A stretch of DNA of 64,000 nt from Hafnia alvei (GTDB lineage: Bacteria; Pseudomonadota; Gammaproteobacteria; Enterobacterales; Enterobacteriaceae). How positions within the stretch are numbered: position 1 is the first letter of the stretch; the number at the start of each line of letters is the position of its first letter. A program made the position numbers and the translations under genes. Location of the stretch: positions 2,294,001 through 2,358,000 of the forward strand of contig NZ_OZ061315.1 in assembly GCF_964063325.1 (NCBI RefSeq), written 5' to 3'. Shown one piece after another: positions 1 through 8,483 of the stretch. The notes beneath the pieces are model-generated. The model saw nothing but the letters and a program-made list of their open reading frames with translations. It was not told the origin of the DNA and made no database searches.

Positions 1-1754
1 CCTGCGTCAATGACTACTTTGCTGCCTGCGCTGTAGTGAATTTCTTTACTGGCCTTCACGATGTGTGATTTGCCGATTTGTTGTTGCAGGCTCGCCCCCA
101 TCTCAAGCGAAACATCACCGCTGATTTTGCTGCGCATTTCTCCTTGAATGATTTCATGGCGGTCGCGGGTTAGCTCGGTGATCTGGTCTCGTTCTATTTT
201 GTGGTGCTGGTCGCGCAGAATTTGCCATTGCGCATCGTTTTCAACGCGGGCGTGAAAGTCTTTTTGGGCGCGTAAATAGAGCTCTTCTTTGCCTGAGGTA
301 TCTTCGAAAGAGAGTTCGTTATAGCCTTGGCCTTTTAGCGTTTTACTGCGCAAAACCGTTTTGGTTTTATTGGCAGGCAAGGCATACGGGGGATGATTGA
401 GCGCGTTGTAGGTCATCCCGGTGACGATAGGGCGATCGACATCGCCGTTAAGGTAAGAAACTATTACCTCTTGCCCGATGCGCGGGATCGCCATCATGCC
501 GAAGCCGCTGCCGTTCCAGCCTTGTGATACGCGTATCCAGCACGAGGCTTTTTCATCTGCGGGGTTGTAGCGATCCCAGTGAAAATGCACGCGAATGCAG
601 CCATCTTCATTAACGTAAATCTCTTCACCGGCCGGCCCCACCACGGTCGCCACTTCATCGCCATCGGCGGTGGGTTTGTAGCGGTAGGGCGCGCGCCAAT
701 CAGTTTTCCCCGGAATGAAGCGAAAATGATTCGTCAGCGTGGTTCCTTGATGACGCTCGCCGTTATCTTGCTCAAGCGCTTCAGGCATTTTGCCATGATG
801 TTCAATGGCGATGATTTGCCATTTGTCGTTCATCGCAGCGACGGGATGCTCGGTAAGCGTGAAGATTTCGCCGGGCATCAGGGCGGCGCAGTTAGACTGA
901 CCGGTTCCCGTGCGGCTGTCGGCTTGCAGCTGCTCAATACGATATTTGGTTAACGGGGTTGCCTCGCCGTCGTTTTGAAAACGGCCATAGCTTTCAAACA
1001 CTGAGAACGAAGTGGGTTTACGCGCGCTGCCGCTAGGCCAGCCATCGAGCTGCAAACGGTCGGCAGGGTTGAGATAGTTACGGTCTTTTTGCACGGTTTT
1101 TTGCGGGCGCATGTGGGCCCCAAAGCGCCATTGAGAGACGATATCGCCAGAAACTGCGCCTTTGGGATGGGGGTTATAGGTCAGCGTGCTGCCCGTTACC
1201 ATGCCTAAATAGCTGTCGCTATAGCACAACCCTTTGGGTTCAAACCAGAAGACAAAACCTTCTTCTGCTGCCATGCGGGTGAAGAACTCGAAGCCCGACT
1301 CGCGTTTTTGTGTCACATACTCATGAACTGGATGGGTATCCTTCATCATCACGCAACTGGCCTGAACGCAGTGCTGCTTGAGTAATTCCGTTAGCAGGTC
1401 AGGTACGGATTTTTGGTGATAAATGCGGCTGTCTTGGTCAAGCGTCATCACCCACATGGCGGGGCGTACGGTGAGATAATAATAGGTGCGGCGAAAACCA
1501 GAATCGCCCTGTTCGGCGCTGGTGACCACGCCGGTGACGATGCGTTTAACATCGCCATCTACGGTAATGGTCAACACGGCACTTTGTAGCAGTTGTGACT
1601 GCATATCGATGCTATCCGACGTGCTGACCAACGTGAGGGTGAGCGTGAACAGCTCAGATAGGCCCTCGCTCAAATTGAATTCAGCGACGTCAAACGTCTC
1701 AATCGGCAGGTCGCCGATTTGACAAGAAAAATAGAGACCCGTATCCATTGGCAT
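1..1754 (-). CDS. vgrG: Type VI secretion VgrG spike protein (3' end beyond window)
   Basis: The minus strand is open from an ATG at 1754 to the window edge, about 584 codons, so the C-terminus is missing. VgrG trimers form the membrane-puncturing tip of the type VI secretion machine and carry effectors. The translation begins MPMDTGLYFSCQIGDLPIE and contains the gp27/gp5-like landmarks of the family: ESGFEFFTRMAAEEGF near residue 155, then VNEDGCIRVHFHWDR and GFGMMAIPRIGQEVIVSYLNGD in the OB-fold region. It is transcribed away from ppsR. An attached C-terminal effector domain cannot be judged because the gene is cut. The family call is secure from these motifs. Confidence 0.93.
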   Translation of the reverse strand, partial: MPMDTGLYFSCQIGDLPIETFDVAEFNLSEGLSELFTLTLTLVSTSDSIDMQSQLLQSAVLTITVDGDVKRIVTGVVTSAEQGDSGFRRTYYYLTVRPAMWVMTLDQDSRIYHQKSVPDLLTELLKQHCVQASCVMMKDTHPVHEYVTQKRESGFEFFTRMAAEEGFVFWFEPKGLCYSDSYLGMVTGSTLTYNPHPKGAVSGDIVSQWRFGAHMRPQKTVQKDRNYLNPADRLQLDGWPSGSARKPTSFSVFESYGRFQNDGEATPLTKYRIEQLQADSRTGTGQSNCAALMPGEIFTLTEHPVAAMNDKWQIIAIEHHGKMPEALEQDNGERHQGTTLTNHFRFIPGKTDWRAPYRYKPTADGDEVATVVGPAGEEIYVNEDGCIRVHFHWDRYNPADEKASCWIRVSQGWNGSGFGMMAIPRIGQEVIVSYLNGDVDRPIVTGMTYNALNHPPYALPANKTKTVLRSKTLKGQGYNELSFEDTSGKEELYLRAQKDFHARVENDAQWQILRDQHHKIERDQITELTRDRHEIIQGEMRSKISGDVSLEMGASLQQQIGKSHIVKASKEIHYSAGSKVVIDA

Positions 1755-1934
1755 GGTGCAACGTTCCTTATAGAAACTCTATTGGGGAAGTAGAAAATCG
1801 TGAGGGGGAAAATATCGTGCTTGGTGGGCTTTGTATGTAGTTAATTAATTATGCTAATGAGTTTAACTATTTGATTGTAATGAATATTAATGATTATTTA
1901 ATACAGATTTAAAGAAGGGGATGGCAAAGACAGG

Positions 1935-1965
1935 AACGCCGAGCAGCTAACCTCGGCGTTTTTAT
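1935..1965 (+). terminator. GC hairpin between vgrG and ppsR
   Basis: AACGCCGAG (1935-1943) pairs with CTCGGCGTT (1952-1960). The T-run follows on the plus strand, although ppsR ends from the other side. On the ppsR strand the stem has no U-tract, so it may act weakly for ppsR or just insulate vgrG. The rest of 1755-1934 is AT-rich and presumably holds the vgrG promoter. Confidence 0.5.
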
Positions 1966-1977
1966 AGAATAGATGAA

Positions 1978-2799
1978 CTAATACATCCGCCGGCTCAGCC
2001 CCAGCGTATCGAGAATCTTGGTGGCAATCTCTTCAACCGAGTGATTGGTGGTGTTGAGGTAGCGGATTTGATTTTTACGATACAAGGCTTCAACTTCGGC
2101 TAATTCTAGTCGGCACTGGCGCATTGAGGCATAACGGCTGTTTTCTCGGCGGCCTTCGCGAATCGCAGCTAATCGGTCAGGGTTTATCGTTAGGCCGAAA
2201 AGCTTATGTTGATGGGCTTTAATTGCAGGCGGCAGTTGGAGGTTATCCATGTCATCGGCGGTAAAAGGGTAGTTTGCGGCGCGGATACCGAACTGCATGG
2301 CGAGATAAAGGCTGGTAGGGGTTTTTCCACAGCGAGAAACGCCGAGTAAGATGACCTGAGCCTGATCGAGATTACGCAGTGAAATGCCATCATCGTGCGC
2401 TAACGTGTAGTCAATGGCGGCGATACGGGCATCATACTTTAATAAGTTATGCTCAGTCAGACCGTGGGTGAGATTGGCGACGTGAACCGGATTCATCCCT
2501 AGTTCATCTTGCAACGGCGCCACCAGCGCCCGAACGATGTCCTGACAAAACCCTTTGCTACTGTGAATAATTTCGCGAATTTTGGGTGAGACAATGGAAT
2601 AGAACACCAGCGGGCGTGATCCGGTGCGCTGGTAGATATCGTTAATTTGCTGGCACACGGCTTCGGCGCGAGTTTCAGTTTCTACAAAGGGTAAGGTAAA
2701 TGAGGTGATGTCGACGGGAAATTGTGACAGTACTGCGTGTCCGAGAACCTCGGCGGTGATTGCCGTACCATCTGAAATATAAAATACGCTTCTTTCCAC
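1978..2799 (-). CDS. ppsR: PEP synthase regulatory protein (kinase/pyrophosphorylase)
   Basis: This 273-residue protein is the usual length for PSRP/PpsR (DUF299; E. coli YdiA). It inactivates phosphoenolpyruvate synthase by ADP-dependent phosphorylation of a threonine and reactivates it by Pi-dependent dephosphorylation. The family P-loop GVSRCGKT lies at residues 153-160. It begins MERSVFYISDGTAITAE, typical of the family. Its substrate PpsA is encoded nearby on the opposite strand, with one gene between them. Confidence 0.96.
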   Translation of the reverse strand: MERSVFYISDGTAITAEVLGHAVLSQFPVDITSFTLPFVETETRAEAVCQQINDIYQRTGSRPLVFYSIVSPKIREIIHSSKGFCQDIVRALVAPLQDELGMNPVHVANLTHGLTEHNLLKYDARIAAIDYTLAHDDGISLRNLDQAQVILLGVSRCGKTPTSLYLAMQFGIRAANYPFTADDMDNLQLPPAIKAHQHKLFGLTINPDRLAAIREGRRENSRYASMRQCRLELAEVEALYRKNQIRYLNTTNHSVEEIATKILDTLGLSRRMY

Positions 2800-2916
2800 T
2801 CCGCGCTCCTGTAGGGACTTTTCTGACGTAGTTCCTACTCTAGCGCACTCACATTTTATTTACATATTTTATATTTCAAACTGCAGGGTGCGAAAGCATG
2901 CTTTAGCGCGAGGCTT

Positions 2917-3264
2917 TTAACCGAAGAAGCAGCCAAATTCATCGCGATCGACAATACGCATGGCAATGCTGAAAGACGGTACGGCATCGTCTTGATAAAG
3001 ATGCCACTCGGCATTAGGGCGCATCCAGTAGAGGGTCCATTGTTTGGAGTCTTCTACATAGGTCACCTTTATAGAAGGCTGTTCAACCATTTTGGTTTTT
3101 TTACCTTCGTCTGAGGCGTGTAGCTCAAAAATGTCGATGTCATGGCCCGTAATCCGATATGAAAGGTCGTTTTCATGGCGCAAATTTTCTGCAGGGCGAC
3201 GCTTCGATAAAAATAAATCCATACAGCGTTTAATATCTTGGAGCTCTAAATCGGTAAAAATCAT
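2917..3264 (-). CDS. DUF3024-family protein
   Basis: This 115-residue soluble protein has no signal peptide. The C-terminal half shows the features I associate with DUF3024: WTLYWMRPNAEWHLY (a tryptophan/tyrosine-rich core) and a terminal DRDEFGCFFG. Function is unknown. It lies between ppsR and ppsA on the minus strand with its own upstream region. Confidence 0.8.
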   Translation of the reverse strand: MIFTDLELQDIKRCMDLFLSKRRPAENLRHENDLSYRITGHDIDIFELHASDEGKKTKMVEQPSIKVTYVEDSKQWTLYWMRPNAEWHLYQDDAVPSFSIAMRIVDRDEFGCFFG

Positions 3265-3676
3265 GGCAATAACCTTAAATGTAAAATCTTTTGCTGTGAT
3301 GTTTAAATAGCTAACTCGATAGAACGGGATAAAAACAGATACGGGTGGTGACGGACCGATCAGCCAGAAGGATAACGTTCGAGGGGAAAACGTGTCAGGA
3401 ACTCATTCACTGATGATAATTATTGAATGCGTTTAATTACTGAAATTGACTAATCACGCAGTAAATTAACACTAAAATTGATTAATAGCTATCCAAAGCC
3501 ATCTGTCCTGTGGTTTTTCAGTTTTATCTGTTTGGATATGGACTAATTAACCAAGGAAATCGTTTGCTTGTATCAAACCGATTGTCCTTCAGCTTTCTAT
3601 GGCTTTTTGCTGACGGATTTCAGCCATCCTGAGTATAAAAGTGCGGTTTGAAGAAAATTCATGATATTCACCAATA

Positions 3677-3692
3677 GGTGGATCGATTCACC
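3677..3692. promoter_or_regulatory. Cra (FruR)-like operator upstream of ppsA
   Basis: GGTGGATCGATTCACC is a near-palindrome; its minus-strand reading GGTGAATCGATCCACC matches the Cra consensus core TGAAnCGnT. Cra activates ppsA in E. coli (established). Assignment here is by motif and position only, about 100 bp before the start codon. Confidence 0.6.
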
Positions 3693-3696
3693 TGTC

Positions 3697-3724
3697 TTGG
3701 CGAAACCCCACATTGTGCTAGTCT
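3697..3724 (+). promoter_or_regulatory. Possible ppsA promoter
   Basis: TTGGCG (3697-3702) is followed after 16 bp by TAGTCT (3719-3724) with an extended-minus-10 TG upstream. Both hexamers are weak, as expected for an activator-dependent promoter, and the Cra-like site sits just upstream. The remainder of 3265-3676 holds no gene I can support. Confidence 0.35.
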
Positions 3725-3792
3725 GAAAACGCCGGATTTACGGCCACAATTATTTTCTGTACCCATCTTTGAATGTGAAAAGGATTGTCTCG

Positions 3793-6168
3793 ATGTCTAG
3801 TAATGGCCCTGACTTGCATAACGTGCTTTGGTACAACCAGCTCGGCATGCACGATGTTGATCGGGTGGGGGGCAAGAACGCCTCTCTGGGAGAAATGATC
3901 ACCAATCTGTCTGAACTTGGTGTTTCGGTGCCTAATGGTTTTGCTACTACCGCACAGGCATTCAATGATTTTCTGGAACAAAGCGGTGTTAACCAACGTA
4001 TTTATGATTTGCTGGATAAGACAGATATTGATGACGTGACACAACTGGCCAAAGCGGGCGCACAGATCCGTCAGTGGGTAGTAGAAACGCCATTTACTCC
4101 AGCCTTAGAGCGTGACATTCGCAGTGCCTATCAGCAATTGGCACAAGACAATGCCGATGCCTCTTTTGCCGTCCGTTCATCTGCAACGGCTGAAGATATG
4201 CCTGACGCATCGTTTGCCGGTCAGCAAGAAACTTTCCTCAACGTTCAAGGTATCGACGCGGTGATGGTCGCGGTGAAGCATGTTTTTGCCTCGCTGTTTA
4301 ACGATCGCGCCATTTCTTATCGCGTGCATCAAGGCTATGACCACCGCGGCGTAGCGCTTTCGGCGGGTGTTCAGCTGATGGTGCGTTCCGATTTGGCGGC
4401 TGCGGGTGTGATGTTCACCATTGATACCGAGTCAGGCTTCGATCAGGTTGTTTTCATTACCTCAGCCTACGGTCTGGGTGAAATGGTGGTGCAAGGGGCG
4501 GTAAACCCTGATGAGTTTTACGTTCACAAACCGACGCTGCAAAAGGGCAAACCGGCGATTGTGCGTCGTACGATGGGATCGAAGAAAATTCGGATGGTGT
4601 ATGCCGCAAGCCAAGAGCACGGCAAACAGGTTCGCATTGAAGATGTTGAAGAAAACGCACGTAATCGCTTTAGTTTGAACGACCATGAAGTGGAGCAGTT
4701 GGCGCATCAGGCGCTGATGATTGAGCAGCACTATGGCCGTCCGATGGACATTGAATGGGCGAAAGATGGGCACACTGGCAAGCTGTTTATCGTTCAGGCA
4801 CGGCCAGAGACCGTTCGTTCCAACGAACAAGTGATGGAGCGCTACCAACTGACGGGTCACAGCGAAGTGCTAACCGAAGGCCGTGCCATCGGTCATCGTA
4901 TTGGTGCTGGGCCGGTAAAAGTAATCCATGACATCAGTGAAATGAACCGTATTGAACCGGGCGATGTGCTGGTGACGGATATGACCGATCCTGATTGGGA
5001 GCCGATCATGAAGAAAGCATCGGCCATTGTCACTAACCGTGGTGGACGTACTTGTCACGCGGCGATTATTGCGCGTGAACTGGGTATTCCTGCGGTGGTG
5101 GGCTGCGGTGATGCCACGGAACATCTGCGTGACGGCCAGAAAGTCACGGTTTCCTGTGCCGAAGGCGATACCGGTTATGTTTACAGCGATATGCTGGACT
5201 TCACGGTGCATAGCTCTCAGGTTTCAACCATGCCCGATTTGCCGTTGAAAATCATGATGAACATCGGTAATCCCGATCGTGCCTTTGACTTTGCTCGTTT
5301 GCCTAACGAGGGCGTTGGTCTGGCGCGCTTGGAGTTCATCATCAACCGCATGATTGGCGTGCATCCGCGTGCGCTGCTCGAGTCTGACCAGCAAGACGCT
5401 GAGACTCAGGCCGAAATTAAGCAGATGATGCAAGGCTATGATAGCCCAGTCGAGTTTTACATCGGCCGTTTGACGGAAGGGATCGCGACGCTGGCGGCTG
5501 CATTCTGGCCAAAACGCGTTATCGTGCGTCTGTCTGATTTTAAGTCCAATGAATATGCCAATCTGGTTGGCGGCGAACGTTATGAGCCACATGAAGAAAA
5601 TCCAATGCTGGGGTTCCGTGGCGCTGGCCGTTACGTTGCAGAGAGCTTTAAAGACTGCTTTGCGTTGGAATGTGCAGCGGTAAAACGCGTACGTAATGAG
5701 ATGGGACTGACTAACGTTGAAGTGATGATCCCGTTCGTTCGTACGGTGGCGCAGGCCGAAGCGGTGGTTAAGCAGCTGGCTTCGGAAGGGCTTAAACGCG
5801 GCGAGAACGATCTTAAGGTCATTATGATGTGTGAAATCCCATCAAATGCCCTGCTGGCGGATCAGTTCCTTGAACATTTTGACGGTTTCTCTATTGGTTC
5901 CAATGATATGACTCAGCTAACGCTGGGGTTGGATCGCGATTCCGGTGTGGTTTCTGAGCTGTTTGATGAACGCAATGATGCTGTTAAAGCATTGCTTTCC
6001 ATGGCTATCAGAGCGGCTAAGGCTCAAGGGAAATATGTTGGAATTTGCGGGCAAGGGCCTTCAGATCATGAAGACTTCGCACGTTGGTTGATGGATGAAG
6101 GTATTGATAGTTTATCCTTAAATCCAGATACGGTAGTTCAAACTTGGATTAATTTGTCAGAGAAATAG
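3793..6168 (+). CDS. ppsA: Phosphoenolpyruvate synthase
   Basis: PpsA converts pyruvate, ATP and water to PEP, AMP and phosphate, allowing gluconeogenesis from three-carbon acids. The protein from the ATG at 3793 is 791 residues (MSSNGPDLHNVLWYNQLGM), near-identical in layout to E. coli PpsA. That start is chosen over the ATG at 3769 because AAAAGGA lies at proper distance and E. coli begins there. Visible landmarks are the ATP-grasp region (FAVRSSATAEDMPDASFAGQ), the phospho-histidine swivel domain (GGRTCHAAIIARELGIPAVVG, His near 420) and the PEP-binding barrel ending GICGQGPSDHEDF with its catalytic cysteine. It is regulated post-translationally by PpsR and probably transcriptionally by Cra. 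Confidence 0.98.
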   Translation: MSSNGPDLHNVLWYNQLGMHDVDRVGGKNASLGEMITNLSELGVSVPNGFATTAQAFNDFLEQSGVNQRIYDLLDKTDIDDVTQLAKAGAQIRQWVVETPFTPALERDIRSAYQQLAQDNADASFAVRSSATAEDMPDASFAGQQETFLNVQGIDAVMVAVKHVFASLFNDRAISYRVHQGYDHRGVALSAGVQLMVRSDLAAAGVMFTIDTESGFDQVVFITSAYGLGEMVVQGAVNPDEFYVHKPTLQKGKPAIVRRTMGSKKIRMVYAASQEHGKQVRIEDVEENARNRFSLNDHEVEQLAHQALMIEQHYGRPMDIEWAKDGHTGKLFIVQARPETVRSNEQVMERYQLTGHSEVLTEGRAIGHRIGAGPVKVIHDISEMNRIEPGDVLVTDMTDPDWEPIMKKASAIVTNRGGRTCHAAIIARELGIPAVVGCGDATEHLRDGQKVTVSCAEGDTGYVYSDMLDFTVHSSQVSTMPDLPLKIMMNIGNPDRAFDFARLPNEGVGLARLEFIINRMIGVHPRALLESDQQDAETQAEIKQMMQGYDSPVEFYIGRLTEGIATLAAAFWPKRVIVRLSDFKSNEYANLVGGERYEPHEENPMLGFRGAGRYVAESFKDCFALECAAVKRVRNEMGLTNVEVMIPFVRTVAQAEAVVKQLASEGLKRGENDLKVIMMCEIPSNALLADQFLEHFDGFSIGSNDMTQLTLGLDRDSGVVSELFDERNDAVKALLSMAIRAAKAQGKYVGICGQGPSDHEDFARWLMDEGIDSLSLNPDTVVQTWINLSEK

Positions 6169-6201
6169 ATTCGGCTATAAATTAGACGAATCTAAAATCG
6201 A

Positions 6202-6230
6202 GCGACTGTTTTATACAGTCGCTTTTTTAA
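6202..6230 (+). terminator. ppsA intrinsic terminator
   Basis: GCGACTGT (6202-6209) and ACAGTCGC (6215-6222) form an 8-bp stem with a 5-nt loop, followed by TTTTTT, 33 bp after the ppsA stop. Confidence 0.9.
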
Positions 6231-6271
6231 TTTAAGATGTTTTTGATGATTTGTTAGGCTGGGAAAATAAT

Positions 6272-6381
6272 AAAAAAAAAGCCCATCATAGGGAGATGGG
6301 CAAAGACTACACACAGCAATTCGGTAAGAAGTTACGCTTGAACAAAGCGGCTCCTTTAGGGGTACTTAGCAATCTAAGTTA
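6272..6381 (-). ncRNA. rprA: RprA small RNA
   Basis: On the minus strand the 3' half is nearly identical to E. coli RprA as I recall it: CGAATTGCTGTGTGTAGTC followed by the terminator GCCCATC-GATGGGC and a U-run (6272-6280). The 5' part has diverged but keeps a stem (ACTTAG/CTAAGT). The size, about 110 nt, matches the 106 nt of E. coli. RprA is an Hfq-dependent RNA that activates rpoS translation and links the Rcs envelope-stress system to RpoS and biofilm control. Its place just downstream of ydiK on the same strand matches E. coli. A CTATCAT minus-10 (6388-6394) puts the start near 6381. Confidence 0.92.
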
Positions 6382-6416
6382 CTGAACATGATAGGTATGC
6401 TGGCTTAGATCGTCTT

Positions 6417-6430
6417 TAAGAATCATCTGA
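6417..6430. promoter_or_regulatory. RcsB box upstream of rprA
   Basis: TAAGAATCATCTGA matches an RcsB consensus of TAAGAATATTCTTA at 11 of 14 positions and is centred about 43 bp before the predicted rprA start, a typical activating position. Direct RcsB activation of rprA is established in E. coli. Confidence 0.65.
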
Positions 6431-6435
6431 ATCAG

Positions 6436-6463
6436 AATGGGTTATATTATATAACCCATTTTT
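6436..6463 (+). terminator. Perfect AT-rich hairpin upstream of rprA
   Basis: AATGGGTTATA (6436-6446) and TATAACCCATT (6450-6460) form an 11-bp perfect stem followed by TTT on the plus strand. It could be a back-up terminator for ppsA read-through or an upstream element of rprA. Confidence 0.4.
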
Positions 6464-6634
6464 AGTTATTACGATAGTTTGTTTTTGGCATATTTAAGAA
6501 TAATCTCTAATGGTTGGAAAATTAATCATAAATAAAAAAGACAAATATTTATTTATGATTAATTTAAGAGAGAACTTAAGGATATTCTTAATTGTGTCGC
6601 TTGCTGTTGCAAATAAGCGTTATGCGGAATCTTA

Positions 6635-6661
6635 ATTAAAAACGGGGCCATTGGCCCCGTT
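6635..6661 (-). terminator. ydiK terminator
   Basis: On the minus strand AACGGGGCCA and TGGCCCCGTT form a strong stem followed by TTTAATT, 26 bp past the ydiK stop. Confidence 0.88.
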
Positions 6662-6686
6662 GCAATATATCTGCTATTAACTGTTG

Positions 6687-7787
6687 TTACAATTGGTCTA
6701 ATTCACGTGCCACCTGTTCGGCGTCTTTTACCGGCTCCGGTGCTTCATGTACCCATGCAGAGACCAAGCGATAAGAAACGGCAAGCACCACCGGACCGAT
6801 AAATAGTCCTATCATACCGAAAGCCAACAGGCCGCCGATAACGCCAGACAAAATGAGGATCATTGGCAAATCTGCACCCATGCGAATAAGTGCAGGACGC
6901 AGGAAGTTGTCCAGCGTACCTACCACACAGCTCCAGACTAATAGCACCGTCCCCCATGTGGTATCACCGCTCCAATATAGCCAGATGATGGCGGGGATCA
7001 GTACTAACAACGGTCCAAGCTGCGCCAAGCAGCAAATGAACATGAGCACCGTGAGCAGCGTGGCGTAGCCAATCCCGCTAATCGCCAAGCCAATACCGCC
7101 GAGAACCGATTGAACAAGGGCGGTAACCACCACCCCGAGCGCAACGGCGCGGATAGCTTGAGCTGCAAGCACCACCGCCGCATCGCCACGTTCTGAACCT
7201 AGACGAACCGCAAAGTGGCGAATACCTAAGGCGACATCTTCGCCGCGGCTATAGAGCAGTGCGCTAAATAGCAGCATAAGTGAACAATGCAATACGAATG
7301 AACCGACATGCGCGGCCTGCGCAACAAACCACGTGATGGTTTGGCCAATGTAAGGCTGTATTTTGGCGATAATAATGCTGCCGCCACCGGCTAGCATTGA
7401 ATGCCAGCTGTTATACAGTTTGTGCCCAACGGCAGGAATGCTTTTTAGCCAAAGCAGATCGGGAATAGACCAGTTTTTCGCGGACGATGCCCACTCAAGA
7501 ACAGGGCCGCTATTATCGATAAGGCTGCCTATCACGAGTGCAATAGGAATAATGAAGAGTAGCAGTAATAATAATGTCATGAGCAACACTGCAATCCAGC
7601 GTTTGCCCCAAAATATATTCTGCAATTTAATGAGCACTGGCCAAGTTGCGATAACAATCATGCTGGCCCATGCAAATCCAAGAATAAATGGTCGTACCAC
7701 CCAAAGGCAGGCGACAATCATTAACGATACAAACAAAACCCCGAACATAATGCGGGGGAGATCGTATTTGTGCTGCGGTTTATACAT
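6687..7787 (-). CDS. ydiK: AI-2E family transporter YdiK
   Basis: This is a 366-residue integral inner-membrane protein with seven or more hydrophobic segments, of the AI-2E/PerM transporter family. Its substrate is not established. The conserved C-terminal region GVIGGLLAFGMIGLFIGPVVLAVSY is visible near residue 315. Length and flanking rprA agree with E. coli YdiK. A terminator follows directly. Confidence 0.92.
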   Translation of the reverse strand: MYKPQHKYDLPRIMFGVLFVSLMIVACLWVVRPFILGFAWASMIVIATWPVLIKLQNIFWGKRWIAVLLMTLLLLLLFIIPIALVIGSLIDNSGPVLEWASSAKNWSIPDLLWLKSIPAVGHKLYNSWHSMLAGGGSIIIAKIQPYIGQTITWFVAQAAHVGSFVLHCSLMLLFSALLYSRGEDVALGIRHFAVRLGSERGDAAVVLAAQAIRAVALGVVVTALVQSVLGGIGLAISGIGYATLLTVLMFICCLAQLGPLLVLIPAIIWLYWSGDTTWGTVLLVWSCVVGTLDNFLRPALIRMGADLPMILILSGVIGGLLAFGMIGLFIGPVVLAVSYRLVSAWVHEAPEPVKDAEQVARELDQL

Positions 7788-7977
7788 TTGAAATCCATCC
7801 TAAAATAGAACATTGAGTTCCCTATGCCTATGATGACCCATCATGGGTAAAAACCCTAGCGTCACTATGTAAGAAAGCATAGCAGGTGGATGTTATTTAA
7901 GCGTGGATATTCAATCTAATAAGCCTATACCTCACTGCAGATTAATGCGATGAGCGAGAGACTCCCTGAGTTGTCAT

Positions 7978-8076
7978 TTAGTTGCTGGTGAAATAATGGA
8001 CGATAAACGCCACCGTAGTGACTGCTGCAAAAAGCTGAGCACAAAATTCCACAGAGGTTTTAGGGAAATAAGACAT
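7978..8076 (-). CDS. Candidate 32-residue single-span membrane peptide
   Basis: ATG at 8076 (minus) to TAA at 7978 encodes MSYFPKTSVEFCAQLF followed by a hydrophobic stretch AAVTTVAFIV and a short polar tail. TTAGGTG lies 8 nt before the ATG. It reads toward ydiK, 190 bp upstream of it. I do not recognise a family. Size, hydrophobic core and a usable ribosome site fit the many small enterobacterial membrane proteins, but chance cannot be excluded. The remainder of 7788-8465 holds the ydiJ and ydiK promoters. Confidence 0.4.
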   Translation of the reverse strand: MSYFPKTSVEFCAQLFAAVTTVAFIVHYFTSN

Positions 8077-8189
8077 AAAATGCACCTAATGAGATAATCA
8101 GAGTTGCATTATCCATTTCGAACCTTAAAGAAACATTAAGAAAACTGAGATTCCGATTTTATATGCAAAGTGAGAAGGCGCAGGCGTTC

Positions 8190-8205
8190 AGTCGAATGTT
8201 CGACT
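8190..8205. other. Perfect palindrome upstream of ydiJ
   Basis: AGTCGAA-TG-TTCGACT, with a second inverted pair TAAGC/GCTTA immediately after. It could be a regulator site or an RNA hairpin in the ydiJ leader; no known consensus is recognised. Confidence 0.35.
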
Positions 8206-8483
8206 AAGCTCCCGCTTAGCCAGTGATATGTTTTGCATAGTTGCAATCGCATTGTTATCAAAGGGTAAATTTTGTTGCTACTGACATCGGCATCCACGCT
8301 TTTTTTGTGATAGCTTCTAAGGCTCACGCTTCGTACTTAAGCCATTCAGCGAAGCGCATGAATAATAAAAAAGGGTGGATCTGCCTTTCAGATTCAGGAA
8401 CTGCGCATAGGTGCAGACAGTTTTGATGTGAGCAAGCTTTGATAAGCCTTATTTGATAAGCAACCATGACAGGGTTGAGACGG

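Noticed and set aside
3408..3434. Fur-box-like AT sequence upstream of ppsA
   Set aside because: Only part of the 19-bp consensus is present and the region is generally AT-rich.
4462..5592. Several long minus-strand frames inside ppsA
   Set aside because: They mirror the strongly conserved ppsA coding sequence, have no ribosome sites and resemble no protein.
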